A stretch of DNA of 64,000 nucleotides from Anomaloglossus baeobatrachus (GCF_048569485.1 NC_134364.1:133869252-133933251); one strand, 5' to 3'; counted from the stretch's first letter, positions 15,001-26,714 are shown. Notes: generated by a model from the letters alone, not told the origin. Translations and numbers: made by a program.

Positions 15001-18000
15001 GGTCATATATACAGTATACAGAGACCCCGCAGTGACCGGACGTCTCCTGCACCATTACAGGGGTCATATATACAGTATACAGAGACCCCGCAGTGACCGG
15101 ACGTCTCCTGCACCATTACAGGGGTAACATATACAGTATACAGAGACCCCGCAGTGACCGGACGTCTCCTGCACCATTACAGGGGTCATATATACAGTAT
15201 ACAGAGACCCCGCAGTGACCGGACGTCTCCTGCACCATTACAGGGGTCATATATACAGAATACAGAGATACCGCAGTGACCGGACGTCTCCTGCACCATT
15301 ACAGGGGTCACATATACAGTATACAGAGACCCCGCAGTGACCGGACGTCTCCTGCACCATTACCGGGGTCACATATACAGTATACAGAGACCCCGCAGTG
15401 ACCGGACGTCTCCTGCACCATTACAGGGGTCATATATACAGTATACAGAGACCCCGCAGTGACCGGACGTCTCCTGCACCATTACTGGGGTCATATATAC
15501 AGTATACAGAGACCCCGCAGTGACCGGACGTCTCCTGCACCATTACAGGGGTCACATATACAGTATACAGAGACCCCGCAGTGACCGGACGTCTCCTGCA
15601 CCATTACAGGGGTCATATATACAGTATACAGAGACCCCGCAGTGACCGGACGTCTCCTGCACCATTACAGGGGTCACATATACAGTATACAGAGACCCCG
15701 CAGTGACCGGACGTCTCCTGCACCATTACAGGGGTCACATATACAGTATACAGAGACCCCGCAGTGACCGGACGTCTCCTGCACCATTACTGGGGTCATA
15801 TATACAGTATACAGAGACCCCGCAGTGACCGGACGTCTCCTGCACCATTACAGGGGTCATATATACAGTATACAGAGACCCCGCAGTGACCGGACGTCTC
15901 CTGCACCATTACAGGGGTCATATATACAGTATACAGAGACCCCGCAGTGACCGGACGTCTCCTGCACCATTACAGGGATCATATATACAGTATACAGAGA
16001 CCCCGCAGTGACCGGACGTCTCCTGCACCATTACAGGGGTCATATATACAGTATACAGAGACCCCGCAGTGACCGTACGTCTCCTGCACCATTACAGGGG
16101 TCACATATACAGTATACAGAGACCCCGCAGTGACCGGACATCTCCTGCACCATTACAGGGGTCACATATACAGTATACAGAGACCCCGCAGTGATCGGAC
16201 GTCTCCTGCACCATTACAGGGGTCATATATACAGTATACAGAGACCCCGCAGTGACCGGACGTCTCCTGCACCATTACTGGGGTCATATATACAGTATAC
16301 AGAGACCCCGCAGTGACCGGACGTCTCCTGCACCATTACAGGGGTCAGATATACAGTATACAGAGACCCCGCAGTGACCGGACGTCTCCTGCACCATTAC
16401 AGGGGTCACATATACAGTATACAGAGACCCCGCAGTGACCGGACGTCTCCTGCACCATTACAGGGGTCATATATACAGTATACAGAGACCCCGCAGTGAC
16501 CGGACGTCTCCTGCACCATTACAGGGGTCATATACACAGTATACAGAGACCCCGCAGAGACCGGACATCTCCTGCACCATTACAGGGGTCATATATACAG
16601 TATACAGAGACCCCGCAGTGACCGGACGTCTCCTGCACCATTACAGGGGTCACATATACAGTATACAGAGACCCCGCAGTGACCGGACGTCTCCTGCACC
16701 ATTACAGGGGTCATATATACAGTATACAGAGAACCCGCAGTGACCGGACGTCTCCTGCACCATTACAGGGGTCATATATACAGTATACAGAGACCCCGCA
16801 GTGACCGGACGTCTCCTGCACCATTACAGGGGTCACATATACAGTATACAGTGACCCCGCAGTGACCGGACATCTCCTGCACCATTACAGGGGTCATATA
16901 TACAGTATACAGAGACCCCGCAGTGACCGGACATCTCCTGCACCATTACAGGGGTCATATATACAGTATACAGAGACCCCGCAGTGACCGGACGACTCCT
17001 GCACCATAACAGGGTCATATATACAGTATACAGAGACCCCGCAGTGACCGGACGTCTCCTGCACCATTACAGGGGTCACATATACAGTATACAGAGACCC
17101 CGCAGTGACCGGACGTCTCCTGCACCATTACAGGGGTCACATATACAGTATACAGAGACCCCGCAGTGACCGGTCGACTCCTGCACCATTACAGGGGTCA
17201 CATATACAGTATACAGAGACCCCGCAGTGACCGGACGTCTCCTGCACCATTACAGGGGTCACATATACAGTATACAGAGACCCCGCAGTGACCGGACGTC
17301 TCCTGCACCATTACAGGGGTCATATATACAGTATACAGAGACCCCGCAGTGACCGGACGTCTCCTGCACCATTACAGGGGTCATATATACAGTATACAGA
17401 GACCCCGCAGTGACCGGACGTCTCCTGCACCATTACAGGGGTCATATATACAGTATACAGAGATCCCGCAGTGACCGGACGTCTCCTGCACCATTACAGG
17501 GGTCATATATACAGTATACAGAGACCCCGCAGTGACCGGACGTCTCCTGCACCATTACAGGGGTAACATATACAGTATACAGAGACCCCGCAGTGACCGG
17601 ACGTCTCCTGCACCATTACAGGGGTCATATATACAGTATACAGAGACCCCGCAGTGACCGGACGTCTCCTGCACCATTACAGGGGTCATATATACAGAAT
17701 ACAGAGATACCGCAGTGACCGGACGTCTCCTGCACCATTACAGGGGTCACATATACAGTATACAGAGACCCCGCAGTGACCGGACGTCTCCTGCACCATT
17801 ACAGGGGTCACATATACAGTATACAGAGACCCCGCAGTGACCGGTCGACTCCTGCACCATTACAGGGGTCACATATACAGTATACAGAGACCCCGCAGTG
17901 ACCGGACGTCTCCTGCACCATTACAGGGGTCACATATACAGTATACAGAGACCCCGCAGTGACCGGACGTCTCCTGCACCGTTACAGGGGTCACATATAC

Positions 18001-18737
18001 AGTATACAGAGACCCCGCAATGACCGGACGTCTCCTGCACCATTACAGGGGTCATATATACAGTATACAGAGACCCCGCAGTGACCGGACGTCTCCTGCA
18101 CCATTACTGGGGTCACATATACAGTATACAGAGACCCTGCAGTGACCGGACGTCTCCTGCACCCTTACAGGGGTCATATATACAGTATACAGAGACCCCG
18201 CAGTGACCGGACGTCTCCTGCACCATTACAGGGGTCACATATACAGTATACAGAGACCCCGCAGTGACCGGACGACTCCTGCACCATTACTGGGGTTATA
18301 AATACAGTATACAGAGACCCCGCAGTGACCGGACGTCTCCTGCACCATTACAGGGGTCATATATACAGTATACAGAGACCCCGCAGTGACCGGACGTCTC
18401 CTGCACCATTACAGGGGTCATATATACAGTATACAGAGACCCCGCAGTGACCGGACGTCTCCTGCACCATTACAGGGGTCACATATACAGTATACAGAGA
18501 CCCCGCAGTGACCGGACGTCTCCTGCACCATTACAGGGGTCATATATACAGTATACAGAGACCCCGCAGTGACCGGACGTCTCCTGCACCATTACAGGGG
18601 TCATATATACAGTATACAGAGACCCCGCAGTGACCGGTCGTCTCCTGCACCATTACAGGGGTCACATATACAGTATACAGAGACCCTGCAGTGACCGGAC
18701 GTCTCCTGCACCATTACAGGGGTCACATATACAGTAT
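1..18737 (+). repeat. 61-bp tandem satellite array
   Basis: About 307 head-to-tail copies of a 61-bp unit fill the first 18.7 kb, all in one orientation; the array runs off the left edge of the window. The unit has an AT-rich half (acatatacagtatacagaga) and a CpG-bearing half (ccccgcagtgaccggacgtc). Copies differ by single substitutions, for example acat/atat/aaat at the start and acagg/actgg at the end. A few units are 60 bp long. Because 61 is one more than a multiple of three, the reading frame rotates and three units give a 61-codon open stretch; these are not genes. The array ends abruptly at about 18737, where the sequence changes to single-copy-looking DNA. Confidence 0.98.
6928..8427 (+). 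repeat. Higher-order repeat block inside the satellite
   Basis: An ordered set of rare variants occurs as a haplotype: gtcgac, then caccgtta, then gcaatgacc, then ccctgcag, then caccctta, then ggttataaatac. It is seen from about 6928, again from about 7970, and again near 12418-13185 and 17842-18306. The ggttataaatac marker is spaced 1037, 4757 and 5122 bp apart, close to 17, 78 and 84 units. A second marker set (gcagagaccggacatct plus the short cataacagggtc unit) recurs near 4869-5270, 11372-11761, 14490-14689 and 16551-17006. The array therefore grew by copying multi-unit blocks as well as single units. Confidence 0.85.
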
Positions 18738-19178
18738 GCTGTTATGCTTCAAAAGGAAGAAGCGTTTGCGAAACGTACGTCAGGGGGAAGGACGGTCAGC
18801 CCTGTGCCAAGGTACGGTAAAAAGATGATTGATTGTTCATGCTGATCTAACGACCTTCGCTATTTTTGTGATTGGAAATCCTTTGGGTATTTTTGGACAT
18901 CATTGCACTTGATAACCTCCCAGTCTGGCTAATAATTTTGATCTATAGTTGGCGGCATAACAGCACAGACTAATTAATAGTAAAGGCGAGCCTGCTGTGT
19001 CATGGACATTTAGTAACAGGTGTTATGAGAGCTATACACACTGTCTACCAATTGCATGGAAAGTCGAGATTTGAACTTTTGTAGAGCTGTTGGATAAATA
19101 GATTTAGAGCTGGTAAAAAACTGTAGTTTTTGTGCAGATTCCTCAACAAGGATTTTGTTATACTATAATGAGTTGTAG
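18738..19178. other. Unassigned sequence between satellite and LTR element
   Basis: Mixed-composition DNA without a recognisable gene, tandem repeat or transposon end. It is the left flank of the LTR element insertion; its last four bases, gtag, are repeated right after the element. Confidence 0.6.
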
Positions 19179-20253
19179 TGTGGCGCCCCTGACCTGGTCA
19201 GGCACCACTGAGTACTGCACCCATGCTGGGGACAGTACAAAACAGGTAATCCAGAAGGCTGACCGAGGTGTGACTACACAGGCGCATAGTGATCAGGTCT
19301 CACACATTTACCTTTGAGAGGACCCCTGGGGATCCCAGGAGGGGGCGAAGCCTCCATCTCCACTCGAGGGGTGTGGTAGAGAGCCTGGTTGCTAGGTGAC
19401 GTAGGCAAGAACAGGAGAGGAGGGAAGAGTGAGCCGAAGACAGTTGAGTGGTGAAGTTCAGGGAGGGCAGAATCAGACCCTGTAGCTCTACACAATTCTG
19501 ACAACGTACGCGCAGTGACTACCGACGGGGGAGATCGGTCACCTGGTAGTGCTGCCCGAAATCCACCCACGACTAAAGAGAGAGCAACGGAGTGGAGAGT
19601 AAGGAGACTGTCAGGGAGATACCAGGCCCAAACGGGTAACAGGTCCCGGTGCAGGGATAGATCCACCTGTCCTTTGCCAAACCTGCATGAGGGGGCACTT
19701 TACACCCCCAAGACAACACCACAGAGTCCGCAGCCACGTAGCAAAGTGAGGGCCCATAGCTCACAGGAGGCAAGCAGCCGGAGTGACCTGGTCCAGGCTA
19801 CAAGCAAACGGGCCAAAAAGAAGGGGAGAGAGGCACCAGCAACTTCCCTGGGCGACCCCAGCAGGGCTTCAAGCAGGGGTTACCCCAAAACACAACGGGC
19901 TAAGGAAGGCGAGTTGGTAGCCACCCTCACCAGTCAGCCTGAAGGACACCTGGTTCCAGCCTGGTTCATCCCAGCTACGCCCGGGTTACTCACCCTGCCA
20001 CCATCAGTGAGTAAAAACCCCTGAAAGACATCCTGCTTGTGCGTGTGAGTCATTCTGCGACTTGTAGTTCCACACACCTACTATCAGCCCCAGGCACCCC
20101 TAACCTGCAGTGGCGGTCTCCACTGACCACAATTCTGAGAGTGGCGTCACGACAATCAAAATAGAGGATTTCCTACCTGTGACAAGATCCAGCCGCGTGG
20201 AGTCCCTGAAGGTAATGCGCCGCTGCACCGACACCGAGCCTCGGGGCCCCACA
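19179..20253 (+). repeat. 5' LTR (1075 bp)
   Basis: Starts TGTGGCGCCCCTG and ends GGGGCCCCACA, a short inverted pair (TGTGG...CCACA) typical of LTR ends. It matches 22710-23784 base for base except for about three substitutions. It contains a 169-codon open stretch (19515-20024) of low-complexity composition that is also present in the other LTR; I do not call it a gene. Confidence 0.95.
19388..19400. promoter_or_regulatory. X-box-like RFX site in LTR
   Basis: gttgctaggtgac fits the reverse complement of the RFX X-box consensus GTNRCC-N-RGYAAC with a one-base spacer, and is followed by a CRE-like tgacgta overlap. It is duplicated in the right LTR at 22919-22931. Found by eye; binding is unproven. 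Confidence 0.4.
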
Positions 20254-20257
20254 CATC

Positions 20258-20275
20258 TGGCGTCACGAACAGGAT
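20258..20275 (+). other. Primer-binding-site-like sequence
   Basis: tggcgtcacgaacagg begins four bases after the 5' LTR. The TGG start matches the CCA end of a tRNA, and the shape is like known retroviral sites. I cannot assign the tRNA. Confidence 0.6.
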
Positions 20276-20298
20276 AAGGACTAGACCTGTTCAGACAG

Positions 20299-22089
20299 GT
20301 GATCATGTGCCTGGGCGGTCCGCTTGGAAAATTGGAAGCGCCGCCATATTGCCACCATGAAAAGCGCGCTGAAAAACAACAGCAGCCCGCGCTGGGAGAA
20401 GTTACCGCCCACGAAGAGGAGTGGCTACCCAGAGATCCCCTGAAGGGTCCTGGCCTCGCAAGTGATGAGAGCGGAGGCGTTCAGAGACGTCGGGAAAGAA
20501 AGGGAGCCAGAAGCCTGCTACTAGAAGAAGGAGACGCAGAGGAAATGGCGTCTGAACGCAGAGACCCAGAACCAGGCTCCGCTGCCTGGTGGTATCGGGA
20601 ACTTGCCCAGTTTTGCGACCAACTGGAGGCCAGGGTCGTATGGCAGATCAGCGAGGGACGTACGGAGCTTCTGGAGATGGCTGCAGCGGTTCAGGCCTAT
20701 GAGAGGGGAACCGCACGACGAGTGCCAGACCGAGCGGCGACGACTCAGACCCCGATGATGTTACCGATGGGTGAGTCCTGTGTTGCCCCTGTCAGCGCGA
20801 GTGCCCCGACCCCTGCAGCCATGCCCGCGGTCCCTGGAGAGATGCCCGGCGCGGCGACGCTGAATCAGGCCGCATCCACGCCAGGTGCGGCCCGCCGAGC
20901 CCAGGCCGCCGCAACGATGCCCAGCCCGGCCCGCAAAGATCCGGCTGCCACCGCGACCCTCCTCCACGCCGCAGGTGCGGCCCGCCAAGGACCGGCTGCA
21001 GCTGCGACGCCAATCCAGGCCGTAGAAGCGCCCAGCCCGGCCCGCACAGATCCCATCGCAGCTGCGACGCCAATCCAGGCCGCCGCAGCGATGCCCTGCT
21101 CGGCCCGCCAAGACAAGACTGTACAATTATTTACCTCGGCCTGCCAGGTCCGAGCAGGCACCGCTCCCCAGCCCAAGGAAGTCCCTGCTAGGAAGTCCCT
21201 GCTGGGGGAGGACCCCGAATACTGGAAGCTGAAGGCTGATCTGGAGGCCCACTTCCCAAAGGAGATGGTGGACCGGTATCTGCTCCCTCCGCATACTCAC
21301 AGGAAGACTCCTGCAACATTCATGCCAAAGGGTCCCCCGCCCTGGCCTGCTGATGAAAATCCATCCCTAGCGCTGCCACAAGAGGAGTGCCCAGAAGAAC
21401 TAAGGGGGAGGGGAGGCCAAGAAGCTGAGAAGCTGACCCCAGAGCCATCAGCAGTGGATGCAGCACCAGTCCAAGAGCCAGAGATGCTGCCGTACTCCCG
21501 CTGGGATGAAGAGGGCCCGACATCCTCCGCTGAGGAAGATTTGTCCAGATACCTCACCTGGGAGCCTGCAAGCGGTGAGGTGGCAGCCAGGCAGGACCCA
21601 GCCCGCAGGACACGGCGCCGCAGCAGGACAAGGGATCCACCTGCACAGCAGTCTCCCGAGGAGAAGGACGAGGTCACGGCCAGAGACTTAGAGGAAAAGC
21701 GGTCCTTGAGAAGAGCCAAATCGCAGGTCAGAGGCCTACTTTGTCGAGGAGTTGTAGAAGACTTCAGTCTAAGGTCTGGATATGGCTTTATAGTAGCACC
21801 TGGTGTAAAAGAGGGCATCTTTGTGAACAGAAGGGATGTTAGAGCACATTTACCTAGAGGACATCCAGGAAGAAACCTACAGATAGGAGACCCAGTAGAA
21901 TTTACAAAGCACCAAGGAGAACGCGGATGGTACGCACTAGATGTCACACCCTGCCCCAGAAATCCCTACAGTAAACCTGCTATCTCAACAACAGAAGATG
22001 AGGATACAGAAAAAGAAACAGACGACAGAAACATAGAAAATATCAGGTGCCAAAGCCCAATAGGCAAAAGCCCTGGTGGAATGGAGTAG
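20299..22089 (+). CDS. Element-encoded protein with C-terminal Y-box-type cold-shock domain
   Basis: 596 codons; the likelier start is the ATG at 20545 (residue 83, good Kozak context), giving about 514 residues. After an acidic/aromatic N-terminal stretch comes an alanine-proline-rich part with imperfect repeats (PAR-x-DP, ATPIQA) at about 170-270, then a charged, proline-rich middle. Residues about 484-553 form a cold-shock domain: GVVEDFSLRSGYGFI carries the RNP1-like GYGFI (494-498), IFVNRR the RNP2-like strand (507-510), and a long basic loop (LPRGHPGRNL) precedes GDPVEF, as in the Y-box protein pattern GTVKWFNVRNGYGFI...VGDGETVEF. Such domains bind single-stranded RNA or DNA; Y-box proteins package maternal mRNA in frog oocytes. 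It lies alone between two LTRs. Origin from a Y-box gene is inferred; Lin28 or CSDE1 are less likely because of the long loop. The upstream part is not recognised. Confidence 0.85.
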   Translation: MIMCLGGPLGKLEAPPYCHHEKRAEKQQQPALGEVTAHEEEWLPRDPLKGPGLASDESGGVQRRRERKGARSLLLEEGDAEEMASERRDPEPGSAAWWYRELAQFCDQLEARVVWQISEGRTELLEMAAAVQAYERGTARRVPDRAATTQTPMMLPMGESCVAPVSASAPTPAAMPAVPGEMPGAATLNQAASTPGAARRAQAAATMPSPARKDPAATATLLHAAGAARQGPAAAATPIQAVEAPSPARTDPIAAATPIQAAAAMPCSARQDKTVQLFTSACQVRAGTAPQPKEVPARKSLLGEDPEYWKLKADLEAHFPKEMVDRYLLPPHTHRKTPATFMPKGPPPWPADENPSLALPQEECPEELRGRGGQEAEKLTPEPSAVDAAPVQEPEMLPYSRWDEEGPTSSAEEDLSRYLTWEPASGEVAARQDPARRTRRRSRTRDPPAQQSPEEKDEVTARDLEEKRSLRRAKSQVRGLLCRGVVEDFSLRSGYGFIVAPGVKEGIFVNRRDVRAHLPRGHPGRNLQIGDPVEFTKHQGERGWYALDVTPCPRNPYSKPAISTTEDEDTEKETDDRNIENIRCQSPIGKSPGGME

Positions 22090-22709
22090 AGAAAAGTAAA
22101 GAAAACTACAGCAGTTTGAAAAGTTTTGCAACGTTCAAGTTTAAGCACGTGCCCACATGAACTTGTGTGAGAAACCCTTTTGCACTTTAAACCCATGAAC
22201 CTTAAGGCTATGAACTGGCTATAGCCACAAACTCTCGCAATGTTTATAGTTACCCCAGAGGTACAACCACTACCAGGGAGCACGCCTGTTTATGGGGCCT
22301 GGCTCTCCACCACAAAGAGGGTACCTGGTCAGCACCAACTGTGGAGGCCGCCTCTACATCCTGCCAGAAGAGGCTGAAGGCGCGGCTCCACCAGGCCAGG
22401 TATACCCTGAAACCACCAGACCATGAAAGCCGCCTCTACATCCTGCCAGAAGTGGCTGAAGGCGCGGCCAACGGGAGAGGCAGATGGGAAGAAAGGTCTG
22501 GGGAAGCTGATGGCCCAGACCTGGTTACCAAAAGAAACCGGTGACCTGCCGCCTGAGAGGGTTTAGGGTGGGTTAACGGACTTGTGGGTGGAGGGTGGTG
22601 ATGTATGGTACCTGATGGTTTTAAAACGTTTTACCATGTTTTACTGTTTTACGCATTGTAAAATGTTGTCTTGCAGCCCGAGGACGTGCTGGTGATAACT
22701 AAGGGGGAA
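22090..22709 (+). other. 3' untranslated part of LTR element with purine tract
   Basis: Non-coding stretch between the ORF stop and the 3' LTR. It contains a direct duplication of a segment reading gcctctacatcctgccagaa (two copies near 22350 and 22430). It ends in the purine tract aagggggaa (22701-22709) that directly abuts the LTR, as expected for plus-strand priming. Confidence 0.8.
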
Positions 22710-23784
22710 TGTGGCGCCCCTGACCTGGTCAGGCACCACTGAGTACTGCACCCATGCTGGGGACAGTACAAAACAGGTAATCCAGAAGGCTGACCGAGGT
22801 GTGACTACACAGGCGCATAGTGATCAGGTCTCACACATTTACCTTTGAGAGGACCCCTGGGGATCCCAGGAGGGGGCGAAGCCTCCATCTCCACTCGAGG
22901 GGTGTGGTAGAGAGCCTGGTTGCTAGGTGACGTAGGCAAGAACAGGAGAGGAGGGAAGAGTGAGCCGAAGACAGTTGAGTGGTGAAGTTCAGGGAGGGCA
23001 GAATCAGACCCTGTAGCTCTACACAATTCTGACAACGTACGCGCAGTGACTACCGACGGGGGAGATCGGTCACCTGGTAGTGCTGCCCGAAATCCACCCA
23101 CGACTAAAGAGAGAGCAACGGAGTGGAGAGTAAGGAGACTGTCAGGGAGATACCAGGCCCAAACGGGTAACAGGTCCCGGTGCAGGGATAGATCCACCTG
23201 TCCTTTGCCAAACCTGCATGAGGGGGCACTTTACACCCCCAAGACAACACCACAGAGTCCGCAGCCACGTAGCAAAGTGAGGGCCCATAGCTCACAGGAG
23301 GCAAGCAGCCGGAGTGACCTGGTCCAGGCTACAAGCAAACGGGCCAAAAAGAAGGGGAGAGAGGCACCAGCAACTTCCCTGGGCGACCCCAGCAGGGCTT
23401 CAAGCAGGGGTTACCCCAAAACACAACGGGCTAAGGAAGGCGAGTTGGTAGCCACCCTCACCAGTCAGCCAGAAGGACACCTGGTTCCAGCCTGGTTCAT
23501 CCCAGCTACGCCCGGGTTACTCACCCTGCCACCATCAGTGAGTAAAAACCCCTGAAAGACATCCTGCTTGTGCGTGTGAGTCATTCTGCGACTTGTAGTT
23601 CCACACACCTACTATCAGCCCCAGGCACCCCTAACCTGCAGTGGCGGTCTCCACTGACCGCAATTCTGAGAGTGGCGTCACAACAATCAAAATAGAGGAT
23701 TTCCTACCTGTGACAAGATCCAGCCGCGTGGAGTCCCTGAAGGTAATGCGCCGCTGCACCGACACCGAGCCTCGGGGCCCCACA
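22710..23784 (+). repeat. 3' LTR (1075 bp)
   Basis: Same sequence as 19179-20253 at an offset of 3531. It is followed immediately by gtag, the target duplication. Confidence 0.95.
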
Positions 23785-24520
23785 GTAGCATATGCAGTGT
23801 TATATCCGATTTTTCATGCATCTTATATACACCGATCATCTGGGTGTCCGACACTGGCAGGTTAATGTATACAAAGCCTAAGTGATCTGTTGCGTTACTT
23901 TTGCGATTTTTTGGTTAAATCAAACGGGGCCATGTTCTGCATTCACGCAGCAGAAAAAATTCAAGACACTGATTGAATGTGCGTTTTTTTGTGAGATTCT
24001 TGGTGCCAAACAAATTCAATTTATGACTGTTAATTATTAATGCATGGAGCTAGGACTGACTCTATGTAGATATTTTCAACAATAATACTAATAATTTTAT
24101 ATTATTATAATCAAAATATAGTAGCAAGATACTGATATTTCTTGATATATTTGCCCCGTGCATCTATTTATTTAACACACGATCAACACTCCATTCAGTG
24201 GTACGGAGGCTCTTTAGAAAGTATGCTACTATCATAGAGATGATCGCATCTCCATGCATTATGAGCGATTGGTCTTAGGTCTTAATCCGAGTAGCTTATA
24301 TGGGATTGGAGGGACATGCTGCGATTATTTCATGCGGTCTAAATTGTGATATATCAAACATTGAAGCTATAGAGTGATATAAGATCGATAATCAAATTAA
24401 TTATGATAGCTGGTTGGTCTCTTTATAATTCAATTAAGAGACGCACGGCAAAAGATAGAGCTGTAATAATTATGTTGCAGTGATATATCGGTATTTACAC
24501 TGACGGGTTGTCGCAGCGTG
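23785..24520. other. Unassigned AT-rich flank
   Basis: AT-rich DNA between the LTR element and the Penelope-like composite. I see no ORF of note, no tandem repeat and no transposon end. It probably continues 18738-19178, since the LTR element lies between them. Confidence 0.5.
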
Positions 24521-24535
24521 TCTCTTTGAATCAAT
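24521..24535 (+). repeat. 15-bp target duplication, left copy
   Basis: tctctttgaatcaat here is repeated in the same orientation at 35387-35401 and brackets the whole inverted Penelope-like unit. PLEs are known to make target duplications of variable length. Confidence 0.85.
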
Positions 24536-24627
24536 AACAGAGAACAATAGAGGAAAATAGGGTTTATTTGAGCCGCGCCAATGATCACTTCTCAGGTATT
24601 CAGATTAATGGATCTTTATTTTGCACA

Positions 24628-24669
24628 GGTCTACGCGTTTCTGGAGTCTCAGCTCCCTTCCTCAGGACC
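24628..24669 (-). ncRNA. Hammerhead ribozyme motif, left PLE arm
   Basis: Exact mirror of the motif at 35089-35130. On the minus strand it reads GGTC, CTGAGGA, a stem II hairpin, GAAA, CGCGT, A, GACC. Stem I (GGTC/GACC) pairs and the catalytic boxes are present. Confidence 0.8.
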
Positions 24670-26212
24670 ATCAGGCATAAGAACACATCAAATCTACCAT
24701 AATGGAGACTAACACAGTATAAATACATTTGATGACATCACAAGACCGCCCCTGACAAAAAAAAAAAAAAAAGGCGGGAAAGGGTGCATTGCAGTGAAGC
24801 ATGATGCAATACAAGTAACTTCATGAAGGATGTGAAAAATAAAATCAATTATAGTGGCGATAACACATATCTCAGATCGTGAAATAATGAAATTACTCAA
24901 AACATAAAAACACCAAAAATAATAGATCTATGTGTGCTCATGATTATCTCTCAAAAAATATACATATGTATGTGCAGGGAGGACATGAAATGAGCCTAGA
25001 ACTCACTTAGACATGTCAGTGCTGGAAAACCCGGGAATATAGGATAGATCAGTGAGAGCATGAGACCACGCAGCCAACAAGGGAATTACTGTTGCTGGGT
25101 GATGGAAGAAAAGAAGCAGTCAAAATGCCCTGAATCCGTGAAAAAAATATATAAGAGAAAAAAATCCATAGCCTAGGTTCCAGATGGAAAAAAGTCCAGG
25201 ATCAAGGAACCGCTTAGGAACATGATGTAGTGAGTGAGTTCAAGAAAGTTCAGGAGTGTGGGAAAAAAAAAAAAAAAAAAAACAAAAACAAAAAAACAAC
25301 CTTCCACATGCGCAAAAAGCAAGTGCCAGAACCAGAAGGTGAAATGAGTGCAGGACCGTGAGAAGAAAAATTACGGCGCTAGCGCTGAGAGTCAGGGAGC
25401 AAGTGGATAGCATTTGAATTAGAGTGAATGGAGTAAGACATGTAGCAAAACAACAATAAATGTGCACTAATCAGATCTGAATAGACTAGATCATGTATAA
25501 TAGCCGGAGGAAATAAATGTATATATATAGAGAGGACACCTAACGAAAGAACAAGGAAGCTCCTGCAGAGCGTCAGATCAAATAATGCATATTAAAATAT
25601 AGGATCAGTGTGGATAGAAAAGCGAGACTAGGAACCAGAAAAACCATATGTCCCAAGTGCAAGACTGCAAACCATCGTGGTGAGCTACCAGTGATGCCGA
25701 GGATCAAAGAGATGTACCTCTACTACAAAAAATTGTAGGAGAGAAAATAACGGAGTGTACAAAATGTGATAATAAAGGGTGGGTGATGCAATCACCGTAT
25801 AGTATATCTGCTAATGATACAATCAAAGTGAAAATATATAAATATATACATACATATTAAATTTTAGAAGAGCGCCCCCAAGTAGGAAGGGGAAGGGGAA
25901 AAAAAAAATATATATATATATATATTGTGTGCTCGAGGCAATTATTGCTAATAAAAAAACAGATATGAATCTGTGTCCCAAAAAAAACTTATAGATATGA
26001 TGCATGATGATAGTAAAAGCATAAAATAGACCTGGCATAAAACATAGCTAAAAACCTATAAAGGATGCACAAAATGAAACTATACACCATGTTACAAGAA
26101 TTAATAAAAACATAAAAATTAAAAAATATATAATGTAAAAAGCACTAGGGCGCTAAAAACATATATGAATATAAATATAAAATGAATATATAAACAAACA
26201 ACCCGATGGTAT
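24670..26212 (-). other. 3' region of left PLE arm
   Basis: AT-rich non-coding DNA with A-tracts at 24760-24772 and 25261-25283 and an AT microsatellite near 25910. Its reverse complement matches 33538-35088. No gene is seen. Confidence 0.8.
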
Positions 26213-26652
26213 TTAATAAAATAGATCCGTGACCTCATTGAGGCCACGAGGTTTTAATGTATTGAGTTTATAAATCCAATATGTTTCTTTCTTATTAAGA
26301 ACCTCTATCCGATTAGATATGTATGGGGGTATATATTCTATAGGGGTGACCTTTAGTTTGATTTTTTTGTCATGATATAGAGTAGTATGTCGGGATAGTC
26401 CATGAAGCATAAAACCCACTTTAATTTTGTGTCTGTGGGAGTTAATTCTATTATGTAGTGCCTGAGTAGTTCTCCCAATATAACGCTTATCACAATCACA
26501 CTCTATCAGGTAAATGACAAAATCGGATTGACAAGTGAGATGTCCTTTTATAAGAAAATCCCCCCCACCTGGGGCCAAACCGAAACTGACCCTCTCATGC
26601 TGAATAGTTTTACAACATAGGCAATTTTTAGCAAAGCATTTATAGGAACCCA
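26213..26652 (-). pseudogene. PLE GIY-YIG endonuclease, left arm, 3' part
   Basis: Minus-strand frame starting GSYKCFAKNCLCC and ending GLNEVTDLFY. It has a Cys cluster (CFAKNC-x-CC), then the GIY-YIG core seen as VIYLIECDCDKRYIGRT, a downstream NRINSHR helix, and the KKETYWIYKLNTLKP helix with the conserved Glu typical of PLE nucleases. This nuclease nicks the target site during PLE insertion. The upstream coding part lies at 32344-32695; the two are split by the Helitron. It is identical in nearly all residues to the right-arm copy. The copy is partial because the reverse transcriptase is missing. Confidence 0.9.
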
Positions 26653-26714
26653 CTAGAAGGTGGCCCGATTCTACGCATCGGGTATTCTAGAATTGTGTAG
26701 TTAATGTATGATTT

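Larger units (their letters stand above)
19179..23784 (+). mobile_element. Young non-autonomous LTR retroelement carrying a cold-shock domain ORF
   Basis: Two 1075-bp direct repeats (TGTGGCGCC...CCCCACA) enclose 2456 bp. A 4-bp target duplication, gtag, flanks the unit (19175-19178 and 23785-23788). A primer-binding-like TGG site follows the left LTR and a purine tract precedes the right one. No reverse transcriptase, integrase or protease is encoded, so it must be mobilised in trans. The LTRs differ at about three positions by eye, which implies a very recent insertion. The element looks whole as a non-autonomous unit. Its only long ORF (20299-22089) ends in a domain resembling vertebrate Y-box proteins. 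The superfamily is not certain; the TG...CA ends and short target duplication fit Ty3/gypsy or an endogenous retrovirus. Confidence 0.92.

Noticed and set aside
1-18737. CRISPR-like direct repeats
   Set aside because: Units are contiguous without spacers, and the context is a vertebrate genome.
4696-18845. Open frames of 61-102 codons (repeats of TGRLLHHYRGHIYSIQRP and the like)
   Set aside because: They are frame-rotating readings of the 61-bp satellite, appear on both strands, and stop wherever a variant adds a stop.
19515-20024. 169-codon frame in each LTR of the cold-shock element
   Set aside because: Low-complexity, matches no family, and lies in LTR sequence; chance opening is likely, although its identity in both LTRs was noted.
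20761-21176. Minus-strand frames opposite the cold-shock ORF
   Set aside because: Shadows of the GC-rich alanine-proline region.
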